Assembly: GCA_038214295.1 (NCBI GenBank)
Contig: JBBQSA010000013.1
Coordinates: 1-64,000 of the forward strand
Origin: SHZI01 sp038214295
Lineage (GTDB): Bacteria > Pseudomonadota > Gammaproteobacteria > Steroidobacterales > GCA-2729495
Direction: 5' to 3'
Length of the DNA: 64,000 bases
A model generated the notes under the pieces. That model was not told the DNA's origin. It saw only the letters and a list, made by a program, of their open reading frames with translations, and ran no database searches. Of this stretch, positions 52,342-61,870 are shown piece after piece. The position numbers were made by a program, and so were the translations under genes. The first letter of the stretch is position 1, and each line of letters opens with the position of its first letter.

Positions 52342-53982
52342 ATGACCTACCTTGCCCTTGCACGCAAATGGCGGCCGAAGACCTTTGCCGACGTGGCAGG
52401 GCAGGGGCACGTCGTGCGGGCCCTCGAGAACGCCCTCAATTCGGGCAAGCTCCACCACGCCTTCCTATTCACCGGCACGCGGGGCGTTGGCAAGACCACG
52501 ATTGCCCGGATCTTCGTCAAGGCCCTGAATTGCGAACGCGCGGTCAGCGCGGAGCCCTGCGGCGAGTGCAGCAGCTGCGTGGCCATCGACCAGGGGCGTT
52601 TCGTCGACTTCCTGGAAGTCGATGCCGCCTCCCGGACGGGCATCGACGATGCCCGGGAGCTGCTCGACAACGCCCAGTACACGCCCGCGGCGGGGCGTTT
52701 CAAGGTGTACCTGATCGACGAGGTGCACATGCTGTCGAAGCCCGCCTTCAATGCCCTGCTGAAGACCCTCGAGGAGCCCCCGCCGCACGTCAAGTTCCTC
52801 CTCGCAACCACCGATCCGCAGAAGATTCCGGTCACGGTCCTGTCCCGGTGTCTGCAGTTCAACCTGAAGCGGCTGCCCCACGCGACCATCGTGGAGCGGC
52901 TGACGCAGGTCTGCGGCCAGGAAGGGATCCGTGCCGAGGCCGGCGCCATCGCGCGGCTGGCCCGGGCGGCCGCCGGCAGCATGCGCGACGGCCTGAGCCT
53001 GCTGGACCAGGCACTGGCCTTCGGCGCCGGCGGGTTGCTCGACGCCGATGTGGCGGAGATGCTGGGCAGCCTGGACCGGGCGCGCACCACGGCGCTCATC
53101 GAGGCGCTTGCTGTTGCCGATGCCCCGGGCTTGCTCGCCCAGGTGCGGGAACTGGACGAGCTCGCCCCGGACTACGAGGACGTGCTCGTCGGCCTCGCGA
53201 CCCTGCTGCAGCAGGTCGCGGTTGTGCAGGTGGCGGGCCCGGAAGCACTGGACCCGGAGGCGGGCGCCGAGGATGACAGTGCGCTGCTCGTGCGCCTTGC
53301 CGGGCAGATGTCTCCGGAAACGGTCCAGCTGCTGTACCAGATTGCGGTGATGGGCCGCCGGGATCTCGCGCTCGCGCCGGATCCCCGGACCGGCTTCGAG
53401 ATGGCACTGATTCGCATGGTGGCCTTTCACCCCGACCGGCAGGCGCCGGAGGCCGTTCCCGGTGCCGCCCCGGCGGCCTCGGCAGCGAGGAGCGCTGTGG
53501 CGCCGTTCCGCCAGGCACCCGCGGCGCCAGGCGCAGCACCGGTCGCCCCCCGATCGCCGAGCGCCGCCGCGGCCGATGTCAGCGACTGGCCCGTCTTTGT
53601 CGGCACGCTGACCCTCGATGGCGCTGCGCGGCAGCTGGCAGCCCACTGTGCCCTCGTGGCCCAGTCGCCCTTCGAGATCCGCCTGTCGCTGGCGAAGCGG
53701 AACGGCCACCTGCTGACGGACAATCTCCGCAACCGGCTCACGGCGGCCCTGCAACAGCGGCTGGGATCCGCCGTCAAGGTGCAGATCGCCGTCGTCGAAG
53801 CGGCCGAGGTTGCCGCAGACACGCCGGCGGCACGCCAGGCCCAGTCCGAGGACGACGACCTGCGCCTGGCGCGGGAGCGGATTGCCGCCGACAGCAACGT
53901 GCAGCAGATGACCGAACTGTTCGGCGCCGAGGTCATTCCCGAGTCCGTCCGCAAGAACCCGAAGTCCCCTTCCCGGAAGTGA
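52342..53982 (+). CDS. dnaX: DNA polymerase III tau/gamma subunit
   Basis: This 546-residue clamp-loader ATPase has Walker A GTRGVGKTT (about 45-53), zinc ligands C64, C73, C76 and C79, Walker B YLIDEVHMLS and the SRC motif SRCLQFNLKRL. A Pro/Ala-rich linker (about 370-410) leads to a tau-type C-terminal domain that contacts the polymerase. It is shorter than E. coli tau (643 residues). I saw no A-rich slippery heptamer, so a frameshifted gamma form is not evident. The ribosome-binding site before ATG 52342 is weak. Confidence 0.95.
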   Translation: MTYLALARKWRPKTFADVAGQGHVVRALENALNSGKLHHAFLFTGTRGVGKTTIARIFVKALNCERAVSAEPCGECSSCVAIDQGRFVDFLEVDAASRTGIDDARELLDNAQYTPAAGRFKVYLIDEVHMLSKPAFNALLKTLEEPPPHVKFLLATTDPQKIPVTVLSRCLQFNLKRLPHATIVERLTQVCGQEGIRAEAGAIARLARAAAGSMRDGLSLLDQALAFGAGGLLDADVAEMLGSLDRARTTALIEALAVADAPGLLAQVRELDELAPDYEDVLVGLATLLQQVAVVQVAGPEALDPEAGAEDDSALLVRLAGQMSPETVQLLYQIAVMGRRDLALAPDPRTGFEMALIRMVAFHPDRQAPEAVPGAAPAASAARSAVAPFRQAPAAPGAAPVAPRSPSAAAADVSDWPVFVGTLTLDGAARQLAAHCALVAQSPFEIRLSLAKRNGHLLTDNLRNRLTAALQQRLGSAVKVQIAVVEAAEVAADTPAARQAQSEDDDLRLARERIAADSNVQQMTELFGAEVIPESVRKNPKSPSRK

Positions 53983-53989
53983 GCAGTCC

Positions 53990-54313
53990 ATGAAAGCCGA
54001 TATCGGCAGTTTGATGAAGCAGGCCCAGAAGATGCAGGCCCAGATGCAGAAGGCCCAGGACGAACTGGCCACCCTCGAGGTCACCGGCGAGGCGGGTGGG
54101 GGCCTGGTGCAGATCCGCATGACCTGCAAGCACGAGGTCCGTCAACTGACCATCGATCCGAGCCTCGTCGGCGATGACCGGGAGATGCTCGAAGACGTGC
54201 TCGTGGCCGCCCTCAACGACACGCTGCGCAAGGTCGAGCGCACCGTCCAGGACAAGCTGGGTGGTATGACCGCCGGCCTTGGCCTGCCACCCGGCCTGAA
54301 GCTGCCCTTCTGA
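53990..54313 (+). CDS. ybaB: YbaB/EbfC nucleoid-associated protein
   Basis: This 107-residue DNA-binding protein has GSLMKQAQKMQAQMQKAQDEL (coiled-coil arm), VTGEAGGGLVQIRMTCKHEV and the C-terminal GLGLPPGLKLPF. It binds DNA as a tweezer-like dimer. dnaX-ybaB-recR is a conserved operon; the gaps here are 7 and 2 bases. Confidence 0.95.
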   Translation: MKADIGSLMKQAQKMQAQMQKAQDELATLEVTGEAGGGLVQIRMTCKHEVRQLTIDPSLVGDDREMLEDVLVAALNDTLRKVERTVQDKLGGMTAGLGLPPGLKLPF

Positions 54314-54315
54314 CA

Positions 54316-54921
54316 ATGGCCTTCACGCCGCTCCTGCAGGACCTGCTGACGGCGCTCCGCTGCCTGCCTGGCGTCGGGCCCAAGTCGTCCCAGCGGATGG
54401 CCTTCCACCTGCTGGAGCGCGACAGGGAGGGTGCGCAGCGGATCATTTCGGCGCTGCAGGCCGCGCTCGCCCAGATCGGCCTGTGCTCGCGCTGCCGGAT
54501 GTTCGCCGAGACCGCGCTGTGCACCACCTGCGGCGATGCCCGGCGGGATGCGGGGCTGGCCTGTGTCGTGGAGACGCCGGCCGACGTCATCGCGATCGAG
54601 GAGTCCGGCGCCTACCGGGGGCGGTACTTCGTGCTCATGGGCCGGCTCTCACCGCTTGACGGCATCGGGCCAGACCAGCTGGGAGTCCCGCTCCTTGAGG
54701 CCCAGCTGGCCGAGGGCGTAATCCGCGAGCTCATCCTGGCCACCAGCGCCACGGTCGAGGGGGAGGCAACCTCGGGCTACCTGGCCAGCCTGGCGCGCGA
54801 GCGGGGGATTCGCGCCACGCGCATCGCCCACGGCGTGCCGATGGGCGGCGAGCTGGAATACGTCGATGCCGGCACGCTGTCTCACGCGATCACGGCCCGG
54901 ACGCCTGTCCTGGCCGACTAG
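54316..54921 (+). CDS. recR: Recombination mediator RecR
   Basis: This 201-residue protein has the HhH segment LRCLPGVGPKSSQRMAFHLL, a zinc finger with CSRC and CTTC (Cys at about 56, 59, 68, 71), a Toprim domain with VVETPADVIAIEESGAYRG and the C-terminal GVPMGGELEYVDAGTLSHA. With RecF and RecO it loads RecA at gaps. It starts at ATG 54316, 2 bases after ybaB. Confidence 0.96.
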   Translation: MAFTPLLQDLLTALRCLPGVGPKSSQRMAFHLLERDREGAQRIISALQAALAQIGLCSRCRMFAETALCTTCGDARRDAGLACVVETPADVIAIEESGAYRGRYFVLMGRLSPLDGIGPDQLGVPLLEAQLAEGVIRELILATSATVEGEATSGYLASLARERGIRATRIAHGVPMGGELEYVDAGTLSHAITARTPVLAD

Positions 54922-55848
54922 CTAGTGGCCGCCTGCCCCGGCCTGCCGGGTGAGGTTCATCAGCCGCCGGTAACTCTCGTAGCGCCGGGGGTCGATGCGG
55001 CCCTCGGCCACCGCCTCCTGCACGGCGCAGAAACTTTCCCGCAGGTGGCTGCAGTCCCTGAAGCGGCACTGGCGGCCTTCTTCCTCAATTTCAATGAAGC
55101 CACTGCTGATCGCGGCCCGTTCGGGGATTGCCGGGACGAAATCCCGGACGCCCGGCGTGTCGAGTAGGCTGCCGCCGCCCGGTAGCGGGTGCAGTACCGA
55201 GGCTGTCGTCGTGTGGCGGCCCTCGTCGCTGGCCGCGGAGATCGTTGCGGTGATGGCCTCTGCACCGGGAACCAGGGCGTTGAACAGCGATGACTTCCCC
55301 ACGCCCGACTGGCCGACCAGCACCGCGGTGCCGGTCCCGATCCAGGCGCGCAGGGCCTCAATGCCGGCACCTGTCGCCGCGGATACCTCCCACACGGGGC
55401 AGGCCAGGGACTCGTACACGGCGAGTTCGGCGGCGGGCAGCGCGGCCAGGTCGGACTTGTTCCAGGCGATGCAGGCCGTTGCACCCATCAGTCGCGCGGC
55501 ACAGAGGTAACGGTCGGTCAGGTAAAGGTCGGGCGCCGGCAGCGCGGCCATCACGACGATCAGGTGGCTGACGTTGGCGACGATCGTCTCCGGTAGCCCG
55601 CCGCGGGCGGCAGCGCGCTGCAACTCGTTGTCCCGGAGCTCGATCCCCGTGACCACCACGGGCTCGTCCGCGCGCCCGGCGCCGGCCTGGTAGCTCACGC
55701 GATCGCCGCAACAGACCTTGAGGTGGCGGCCCCGCACCATGAAAGGCACCCGGCCACCGTCGGCAAGGGCCAGCTGTCCGCGGCGGCCGTGGGCGGCGAC
55801 GACCAGCGCTTTGCTAGAATCCGCCGCGCCCGTCGAGGTCGATGTCAT
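54922..55848 (-). CDS. rsgA: Small ribosomal subunit biogenesis GTPase RsgA
   Basis: This 308-residue circularly permuted GTPase has an OB-fold (about 15-70), G4 NKSD (about 129), G1 GQSGVGKSS (about 178-186), G3 DTPG (about 228) and a C-terminal zinc site with FRDCSHLRESFC. It checks 30S decoding-centre maturation. It is convergent with recR, whose stop adjoins its own, and divergent from orn (37 bases apart), as in many gammaproteobacteria. Confidence 0.95.
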   Translation of the reverse strand: MTSTSTGAADSSKALVVAAHGRRGQLALADGGRVPFMVRGRHLKVCCGDRVSYQAGAGRADEPVVVTGIELRDNELQRAAARGGLPETIVANVSHLIVVMAALPAPDLYLTDRYLCAARLMGATACIAWNKSDLAALPAAELAVYESLACPVWEVSAATGAGIEALRAWIGTGTAVLVGQSGVGKSSLFNALVPGAEAITATISAASDEGRHTTTASVLHPLPGGGSLLDTPGVRDFVPAIPERAAISSGFIEIEEEGRQCRFRDCSHLRESFCAVQEAVAEGRIDPRRYESYRRLMNLTRQAGAGGH

Positions 55849-55885
55849 CGGTCAGGGGTACAGCATGAGTGAAGGAGCAGGGCCC

Positions 55886-56434
55886 ATGGAGTTACCGGCA
55901 GACCGGCTGATCTGGATCGACCTGGAGATGACCGGTCTCGATACCCGGCAGGATTCCATCATCGAAATCGCCACGGTGGTGACGGACAAAAATCTCGACG
56001 TCATCGCCGAGGGACCCGTGCTGGCAATTCACCAGCCCCCGGAAGTCCTTGGCCTGATGGACGAGTGGAACACGCGGCAGCATGGCAAGTCGGGCCTGAC
56101 CGAGCGCGTGCGGGTCAGCCGGACCACGGCTGCCGAGGCAGAGCGACTCACCCTGGATTTCCTTGCGCTGCACGTCGCGGCGAAGGCCTCGCCCATGTGC
56201 GGCAACAGCATCTGCCAGGACCGGCGCTTCCTCGCACGGGAAATGCCTGCCCTCGAGGCCTTCTTTCATTACCGCAATCTCGACGTCTCGACGCTGAAGA
56301 TCCTGACAGGGCTCTGGGCGCCTGCCGTGCTCGCGGGCGTCAACAAGAGTACGACTCATCTCGCCCTGGCGGATATCCACGACTCGATCGCGGAACTCCG
56401 GCATTACCGGGAGCACTTCATCAGGCTGCCGTGA
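55886..56434 (+). CDS. orn: Oligoribonuclease
   Basis: This 182-residue DEDDh exonuclease clears 2-5-mer RNA and linear c-di-GMP breakdown products. It has the WIDLEMTGLD start with catalytic D12 and E14, MCGNSICQDRRFLAREMPALE, and VNKSTTHLALADIHDSIAEL near the C-terminus. I chose ATG 55886 (length of E. coli Orn, AGGAG upstream); ATG 55865 would add seven residues. Its 3' end overlaps the MAPEG gene by 14 bases. Confidence 0.95.
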   Translation: MELPADRLIWIDLEMTGLDTRQDSIIEIATVVTDKNLDVIAEGPVLAIHQPPEVLGLMDEWNTRQHGKSGLTERVRVSRTTAAEAERLTLDFLALHVAAKASPMCGNSICQDRRFLAREMPALEAFFHYRNLDVSTLKILTGLWAPAVLAGVNKSTTHLALADIHDSIAELRHYREHFIRLP

Positions 56435-56795
56435 CAAACAGGGCCACGACGCTGCCGAAACCGACGAGCCAGACCAGTGAGCGCAGCGTGGGCCGGTCCG
56501 CGATGTAGCACAGGCCATAAGCCACGCGGGCCACGATGAAGGTCACTGCCAGGATGTCGATGGTCGCCTGGGGCGCGTTGCACAGGTGGGCGATGATGAC
56601 GCCGGCTGCGAAGGGCGGGAAGGCCTCGTAGGAGTTCTGCTGGGCGAAGTTGGCCCTGGCCCGCCAGCCAGTGAGCGTGCCGAGGAAGTCCCTCGGGCGC
56701 GCGTTGTCGTAGCGCTGGCCGCCGGACTTGGCGACGCCGGCCCAGATGACCGGCATCAATGCAGCAACCAGCACGCACCAGTAAGCGGTTGTCAT
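56421..56795 (-). CDS. MAPEG-family membrane protein
   Basis: This 124-residue protein has four membrane helices and MAPEG features: the R-x-N stretch RARANFAQQNSYEAFPPFAAGVI and the RVAYGLCYIADRPTLRSLVW helix. Eukaryotic homologues conjugate glutathione to lipids; the bacterial role is generally unknown. It lies 37 bases downstream of ppsA on the same strand and is convergent with orn. Confidence 0.88.
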   Translation of the reverse strand: MTTAYWCVLVAALMPVIWAGVAKSGGQRYDNARPRDFLGTLTGWRARANFAQQNSYEAFPPFAAGVIIAHLCNAPQATIDILAVTFIVARVAYGLCYIADRPTLRSLVWLVGFGSVVALFVTAA

Positions 56796-56832
56796 GGGCA
56801 GGTCCTCCGGGTGGCAACGGCCTGACGGCGAC

Positions 56833-59229
56833 TCACTTGGTGGCCTCCGCGAGCATGAGCCAGGTTTCCACCACGCAGTCCGGGTTCAGTGACACGCTCT
56901 CGATACCCTGCTCGACAAGCCAGCGTGCCAGGTCCGGGTGGTCGGACGGACCCTGGCCGCAGATGCCGATGTACTTGCCCGCCGCCCGGCAGGCGTCGAT
57001 GGCCATCTTCAGCAGTATCCGGACGGCTTCGTCCCGTTCGTCGAAGAGGGCGGCCACGAGCCCGGAGTCCCGGTCGATGCCGAGGGTGAGCTGGGTCAGG
57101 TCGTTGGAGCCGATCGACATTCCGTCGAAGAATTCCAGGTATTTGTCGGCCAGCAGGGCGTTGGTGGGCAGCTCGCACATCATGATCAGGCGCAGTCCCG
57201 CCTCGCCGCGCCGGAGCCCGTTCTCCGCGAGCAGTTCGGTCACGGCGCGGGCCTCGGAGACGGTGCGCACGAACGGCACCATCACCTCCACGTTGGTCAG
57301 GCCCATCGTCTCGCGGACCCGGCGCAGGGCCCGGCATTCCAGTTCGAAGCAGGGCCGGAAGCTCTCGGACACGTAGCGCGACGCCCCCCGGAAGCCCAGC
57401 ATCGGGTTCTCCTCGTGGGGCTCGTACTGCTGGCCGCCGATCAGGTTGGCGTACTCGTTCGACTTGAAATCCGACAGCCTGACGATGACCGGGTGAGGGT
57501 GGAAGGCCGCCGCAATCGTGCTGATGCCCTCGGTAAGCCGCGCGACGAAGAATTCTATCGGGTCCGGGTAGCCTGCCATCTGCTCGCGGATGACGTCCTT
57601 GAGATCGGGGCGCAGGCGGTCGAAGTCGAGCAGCGCCTTCGGGTGGATGCCGATCATGCGGTTCACGATGAACTCAAGCCGGGCAAGACCAACGCCGTGG
57701 TTCGGCAGGAAGGAGAAGTCGAAGGCGCGATCCGGATTGCCGACGTTGATCATCACCTTGACCGGCAGCTGCGGCAGCTTGCCGAGCTCGATGCGCTGCT
57801 GCTCGAAATCGAGTATGCCGTCGTAGACGTAACCCTCATCACCCTCCGCACAGGAGACCGTGACCGGCGTGCCGTCTGCGATCTGGCGCGTGGCATCGCC
57901 GCAACCGACGACGGCCGGAATGCCCAGTTCCCGCGCGATGATGGCGGCGTGGCAGGTGCGCCCACCCCGGTTGGTGACGATGGCCGAGGCGCGTTTCATG
58001 ACCGGTTCCCAGTCCGGGTCGGTCATGTCCGCGACCAGCACATCACCGTCCTGGACGAGGCCCATGTCGGCGGGGCTGGCGATGACCCGGGCCGGGCCGG
58101 AGCCGATACGCTGGCCAATGCTGCGGCCCTGGATGAGAACCCTGGAGCGGGCCTTCAGCCGGTAGCGGAGCAGCGTGTTGCCGCTGCGGCTCTGGACGGT
58201 CTCGGGCCGCGCCTGGAGGATGTAGATATGGCCGTCGACGCCGTCCTTGCCCCACTCGATGTCCATCGGCCGGCCGTAGTGCGCCTCGATCAGCAGCGCC
58301 TGGCGGGCGAGATCCTCCACGTCGGCATCCGACAGGGAGAAGCGGGCCTGGTCCACGGGCGCCACGTCCTCGGTGCGCACGGTCCGGCCGGGCTCCTCGG
58401 CATCCGCATAGACCATGCGGATCTTCTTGCTGCCGAGCTTGCGCCGGATGATGGACTGGTGGCCGGCGCGCAGGGCCGGCTTCCAGGCGTAGAACTCGTC
58501 GGGGTTCACAGCCCCCTGGACGATGGTCTCACCGAGTCCCCAGGACGAGGTAATGAAGACCACGTCGCGGAAGCCGGACTCGGTATCGAGGGTGAAGACC
58601 ACGCCGCTCGTACCGATATCCGAGCGGACCATGTGCTGCACGCCGACCGACAGGGCCACCTGCCGGTGGTCGAAGTTCTGGTGGACCCGGTAGGCAATCG
58701 CCCGGTCGTTGTAGAGCGAGGCAAAGACCTGATGGACGGCCTCCAGCAGGCGGGGGAGGCCGCGGATGTTGAGAAAGGTCTCCTGCTGGCCCGCGAAGGA
58801 GGCATCGGGAAGGTCCTCCGCCGTGGCTGACGAGCGGACGGCGACGGCAAGCTCACCCGGCCGGTCGGTGGCCATCTGCCGCCAGGCGGCCGTGACTTCC
58901 GCCACCATCCGTAGCGGAAGGGGCGCCGCTAGGATCCAGCCGCGGATCCGGGCACCGGCCTGCGAGAGACTGGCGAGGTCGCCCACGTCCAGGTGGGTCA
59001 GCTCCGCGTCGATGCGGCCGTCGAGGCCATCCTGGGCCAGGAACTCCCGGTAGGCACCGGCAGTGGTGGCAAAGCCGTCCGGGACGCGCAGGCCGAGCTC
59101 GGTCAGCTGGCCGAGAAGCTCGCCGAGGGAGGCGTTCTTGCCGCCGACCCGGGGCACGTCGGTCATCCGGAGGGAGCGCAGGGGAATTACGCAGGGATCC
59201 AAGTTGCCTCCATTGTCCCTACCGGCCAT
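56833..59229 (-). CDS. ppsA: Phosphoenolpyruvate synthase
   Basis: This 798-residue enzyme makes PEP from pyruvate and ATP during gluconeogenesis. It has an N-terminal ATP-grasp domain (VGGKNASLGELLGQL, AVRSSATAEDLPDASFAGQQE), the phosphohistidine motif GGRTCHAAIIAREL, and a C-terminal PEP domain with GSNDLTQLTLGIDRD and GICGQGPSDHPDLA, whose Cys is the catalytic acid. ATG 59229 gives the expected length, with a basic N-terminal extension. It is divergent from its regulator ppsR. Confidence 0.97.
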   Translation of the reverse strand: MAGRDNGGNLDPCVIPLRSLRMTDVPRVGGKNASLGELLGQLTELGLRVPDGFATTAGAYREFLAQDGLDGRIDAELTHLDVGDLASLSQAGARIRGWILAAPLPLRMVAEVTAAWRQMATDRPGELAVAVRSSATAEDLPDASFAGQQETFLNIRGLPRLLEAVHQVFASLYNDRAIAYRVHQNFDHRQVALSVGVQHMVRSDIGTSGVVFTLDTESGFRDVVFITSSWGLGETIVQGAVNPDEFYAWKPALRAGHQSIIRRKLGSKKIRMVYADAEEPGRTVRTEDVAPVDQARFSLSDADVEDLARQALLIEAHYGRPMDIEWGKDGVDGHIYILQARPETVQSRSGNTLLRYRLKARSRVLIQGRSIGQRIGSGPARVIASPADMGLVQDGDVLVADMTDPDWEPVMKRASAIVTNRGGRTCHAAIIARELGIPAVVGCGDATRQIADGTPVTVSCAEGDEGYVYDGILDFEQQRIELGKLPQLPVKVMINVGNPDRAFDFSFLPNHGVGLARLEFIVNRMIGIHPKALLDFDRLRPDLKDVIREQMAGYPDPIEFFVARLTEGISTIAAAFHPHPVIVRLSDFKSNEYANLIGGQQYEPHEENPMLGFRGASRYVSESFRPCFELECRALRRVRETMGLTNVEVMVPFVRTVSEARAVTELLAENGLRRGEAGLRLIMMCELPTNALLADKYLEFFDGMSIGSNDLTQLTLGIDRDSGLVAALFDERDEAVRILLKMAIDACRAAGKYIGICGQGPSDHPDLARWLVEQGIESVSLNPDCVVETWLMLAEATK

Positions 59230-59313
59230 GATCGGGACTGTTGTTCAGCTGGCGGTGTGGCCGGGGATGACGGAGTCTGTCAGGCCAGGACCAGCCATGA
59301 ATCGGAACCGGTG

Positions 59314-60138
59314 ATGAATCGACGCGTCGTGTTTTTTCTGTCGGACCAGACCGGCGTGACTGCGGAGACGCTCGGCCGCAGCCTGTTAACTCAATTCGAC
59401 AAGTACGATTTCGAGCAGGTGACTCTGCCATTTATCGATTCTGTTGACAAGGCGAACGAGGCTGTCGACCGCATCAATGCCGTGGCCACCGAGACCGGCG
59501 TGCGGCCGATTATCTTCAGTACGCTGGTGCACGACGAAATCCGTGAACGCTTCGCGAGCGTCAACGGGCTGCTGCTGGATTTTTTCGTCACCTTCCTTGG
59601 CCAGCTGGAGGGTGAGTTGCTCACGCGCTCGACCCAGGCGGTGGGCCGCGCCCACGGCATGAAGGATCCGGGCAGCTACGACAAGCGCATCGAGGCCACC
59701 AATTTTGCCCTCAACAACGATGACGGCACCCGCACCAGCGAGTACGACCGGGCCGATGTGATCCTGCTCGGGGTCTCCCGCTCGGGGAAGACGCCGACCT
59801 GTCTCTACCTGGCGCTGACCTACGGGGTGTTTGCCGCCAACTATCCCCTGTCGGAAGACGAGTTCGAGACCGGCCGCTTGCCCCGCTCCCTGGAGCCGCA
59901 TCGCGACAAGCTGTTCGGGCTCAGCATTTCCCCGGAGCGCCTGCAGCAGATCCGCCGTGAGCGCCGGCCGGACGGGCGTTATGCGTCGATAGACCAGGTG
60001 CGCTACGAGCTGCGCGGTGCGGAGGCCCTGTTCCACCGCTACCAGATCGGCTGGGTCGACACGACCGGCTTCTCCATCGAGGAAATCGCCAGCAAGATCC
60101 TGAGTTCTACCGGCATCGAACGCCGGGTCCGTCCCTAG
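59314..60138 (+). CDS. ppsR: PEP synthase regulatory protein (bifunctional kinase/pyrophosphorylase)
   Basis: This 274-residue PSRP protein has RRVVFFLSDQTGVTAETLG, the P-loop-like GVSRSGKTPTCLYLA and the C-terminal GWVDTTGFSIEEIASKIL. It phosphorylates PpsA with ADP and reverses this with phosphate, matching PEP synthesis to energy state. It is divergent from ppsA across 84 bases, the usual arrangement. ATG 59314 fits; GTG 59311 is adjacent. Confidence 0.95.
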   Translation: MNRRVVFFLSDQTGVTAETLGRSLLTQFDKYDFEQVTLPFIDSVDKANEAVDRINAVATETGVRPIIFSTLVHDEIRERFASVNGLLLDFFVTFLGQLEGELLTRSTQAVGRAHGMKDPGSYDKRIEATNFALNNDDGTRTSEYDRADVILLGVSRSGKTPTCLYLALTYGVFAANYPLSEDEFETGRLPRSLEPHRDKLFGLSISPERLQQIRRERRPDGRYASIDQVRYELRGAEALFHRYQIGWVDTTGFSIEEIASKILSSTGIERRVRP

Positions 60139-60139
60139 T

Positions 60140-61786
60140 TCAGATCCTGCCGCTGGGAGCCGTGAGGCCGGTGTGGTGCTCGATGCGCGCAATCTGTGCC
60201 GCCAGCTGGCCCAGCGTGGTCAGGGCCGCTGCCGTGGACAAGCCGATGTCCGCCGGTGTTGTCACCTGGCGCTCCAGGTACACCCGCAGCGTGGCGCCGC
60301 TGGTGCCGGTGCCCGACAGGCGATAGACGATGCGCGTGCCGTCGCCAAATATCAGGCGCACGCCCTGCCGGGCGGATTCGCTGCCATCGACGGGGTCCCG
60401 GTAATGGAAGTCGTCGGCGGTCTCGATGACTCCGCCGGCCGGGTTCGAGCCGCGCAGTGACGGCAGCAGATCCCGGAGTGCGGTCATCAGTTCGCCGGCG
60501 CGTCCCGCGTCACTGATCGCGTAATCCCAGCGCTGGTAGTGGTGTCGGCCGAAGGACTGCCAGTGATCCTGCAGCAGTGCTGGCAGTGATCGCCCGGTCG
60601 CTGCCAGCAGGTTCATCCAGAAGAGGACGGCCCAGAGGCCGTCTTTCTCGCGGCAATGCGCGGAGCTGGTGCCGAAGCTTTCCTCGCCGCAGAGGCCGAT
60701 GCGGCCGGCCTCGAGCAGGTTGCAGAAGAAGCGCCAGCCGGTGGGCGTCTCGTAGCAGGGCAGGTTGAGGCTGCTTGCGACCACGTCGAGGGCCCGGCTC
60801 GTGGGCATGGAGCGGGCGACGCCCGGGACGCCGTCCCGGTAGCCCGGGATGCGCGTGATGTTGGCGAGCATCACCGCGACGCTGTCGCAGGGCGAGACGA
60901 AGATGCCGGGACCGAGAATCATGTTGCGGTCGCCGTCGCCGTCGGAGGCCGCGAGGAGGTCGGGCGCGTCGAGTCCGTTGGAGAGTGCCGTCAGCTCGGC
61001 GGCATCAATGGGATTCGGGTCCGGGTGCATGCCGCCAAAATCGGGCAACGGGTTCGCGTGCAGCAGGGAGTCTGCCGGGGCACCGAGCTGCTCGACAAAG
61101 ATCCGGCGGGCATAGGGGCCGGTGACGCCGTGCATGGCGTCGAACCGCAGGCGCCGGCCGCCGCGCAGCCACCCGGCCATCCGGTCGAAGTCGAAAAGCG
61201 TCTGCATCAGCGCCGCGTAGTCGGTTACCGGGTCGACCACCTCCACTCGCAGGTCGCCGATCACCGTGCTGCCGGTGCGCGCGAGGTCGATGTGGGGCAG
61301 GCTGGTGCAGCGATAGCCCGCCAGCGCCTGGCTCACGCGGAAGACTTCATTCGTGACGCTTTCCGGCGCCTGGCCGCCGGCGGGCGTATTGAACTTGAGG
61401 CCGAAGTCCCCGTCGGGCCCGCCGGGATTGTGGCTCGCCGTCAGGATGAAGCCGGCCGCGGCGTGCCGCAGGCGGATGAGATGCGAGGCCGCCGGAGTCG
61501 ACAGCAGTCCGTGCTGGCCAATGACGATTTCCCTGACACCGTTGCCAACAGCCACGGCCATGAGGCGCTGGATTGCCTCGCTGTTGAAGTAGCGCCCGTC
61601 ACCGCCGACCACCAGGCGCGAACCGTGTGGCAGATCCAGCGTGGTGAACACCGCCTGCGTGAACATCTCCAGGTAATGTGCCTGGCTGAACACGCTGACC
61701 TTCTTGCGCAATCCGGCAGTGCCAGGCTGCTGGTCCATGAAGGGCGGGCAGGCAACGTCAATGATGTCAAGCGTGGACACGATCAC
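60140..61786 (-). CDS. pgm: Phosphoglucomutase (alpha-D-hexose phosphomutase family)
   Basis: This 548-residue enzyme interconverts glucose 1- and 6-phosphate. It has PGTAGLRKKV, the catalytic phosphoserine loop TASHNPGGPDGDFGLKFN, metal-binding DGDGDRNM, sugar-specific GEESFGTSSAHCREKDG and the phosphate-binding RLSGTGTSGATLRVYLE. The residue pattern is the long, eukaryote-like PGM type rather than the ManB/AlgC type. GTG 61786 is the farthest supported start. It is convergent with ppsR (1 base apart). Confidence 0.93.
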   Translation of the reverse strand: MIVSTLDIIDVACPPFMDQQPGTAGLRKKVSVFSQAHYLEMFTQAVFTTLDLPHGSRLVVGGDGRYFNSEAIQRLMAVAVGNGVREIVIGQHGLLSTPAASHLIRLRHAAAGFILTASHNPGGPDGDFGLKFNTPAGGQAPESVTNEVFRVSQALAGYRCTSLPHIDLARTGSTVIGDLRVEVVDPVTDYAALMQTLFDFDRMAGWLRGGRRLRFDAMHGVTGPYARRIFVEQLGAPADSLLHANPLPDFGGMHPDPNPIDAAELTALSNGLDAPDLLAASDGDGDRNMILGPGIFVSPCDSVAVMLANITRIPGYRDGVPGVARSMPTSRALDVVASSLNLPCYETPTGWRFFCNLLEAGRIGLCGEESFGTSSAHCREKDGLWAVLFWMNLLAATGRSLPALLQDHWQSFGRHHYQRWDYAISDAGRAGELMTALRDLLPSLRGSNPAGGVIETADDFHYRDPVDGSESARQGVRLIFGDGTRIVYRLSGTGTSGATLRVYLERQVTTPADIGLSTAAALTTLGQLAAQIARIEHHTGLTAPSGRI

Positions 61787-61855
61787 AGTCTCCGTATTGT
61801 TTTCGTTTACTGTTCACTTCGGTTCAGGTCGCCGGAAAGTGTGCACGAATCCCTG

Positions 61856-61864
61856 TGCTATAGT
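61856..61864 (+). promoter_or_regulatory. Extended -10 promoter of the DUF1249 gene
   Basis: TGC directly before TATAGT (61859-61864) forms an extended -10 element. The GTG start at 61871 lies 6 bases farther on, so the mRNA would begin at the start codon. No -35 is needed for this promoter class and none is visible. Confidence 0.6.
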
Positions 61865-61870
61865 CCAAAC

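Noticed and set aside
52342..53982. Programmed frameshift in dnaX producing gamma
   Set aside because: I looked for an A-rich slippery heptamer around the domain III/IV boundary and found none; the linker is GC-rich.
56938..58830. 630-codon plus-strand frame opposite ppsA
   Set aside because: No similarity, no start signal; the opposite strand encodes complete PpsA.
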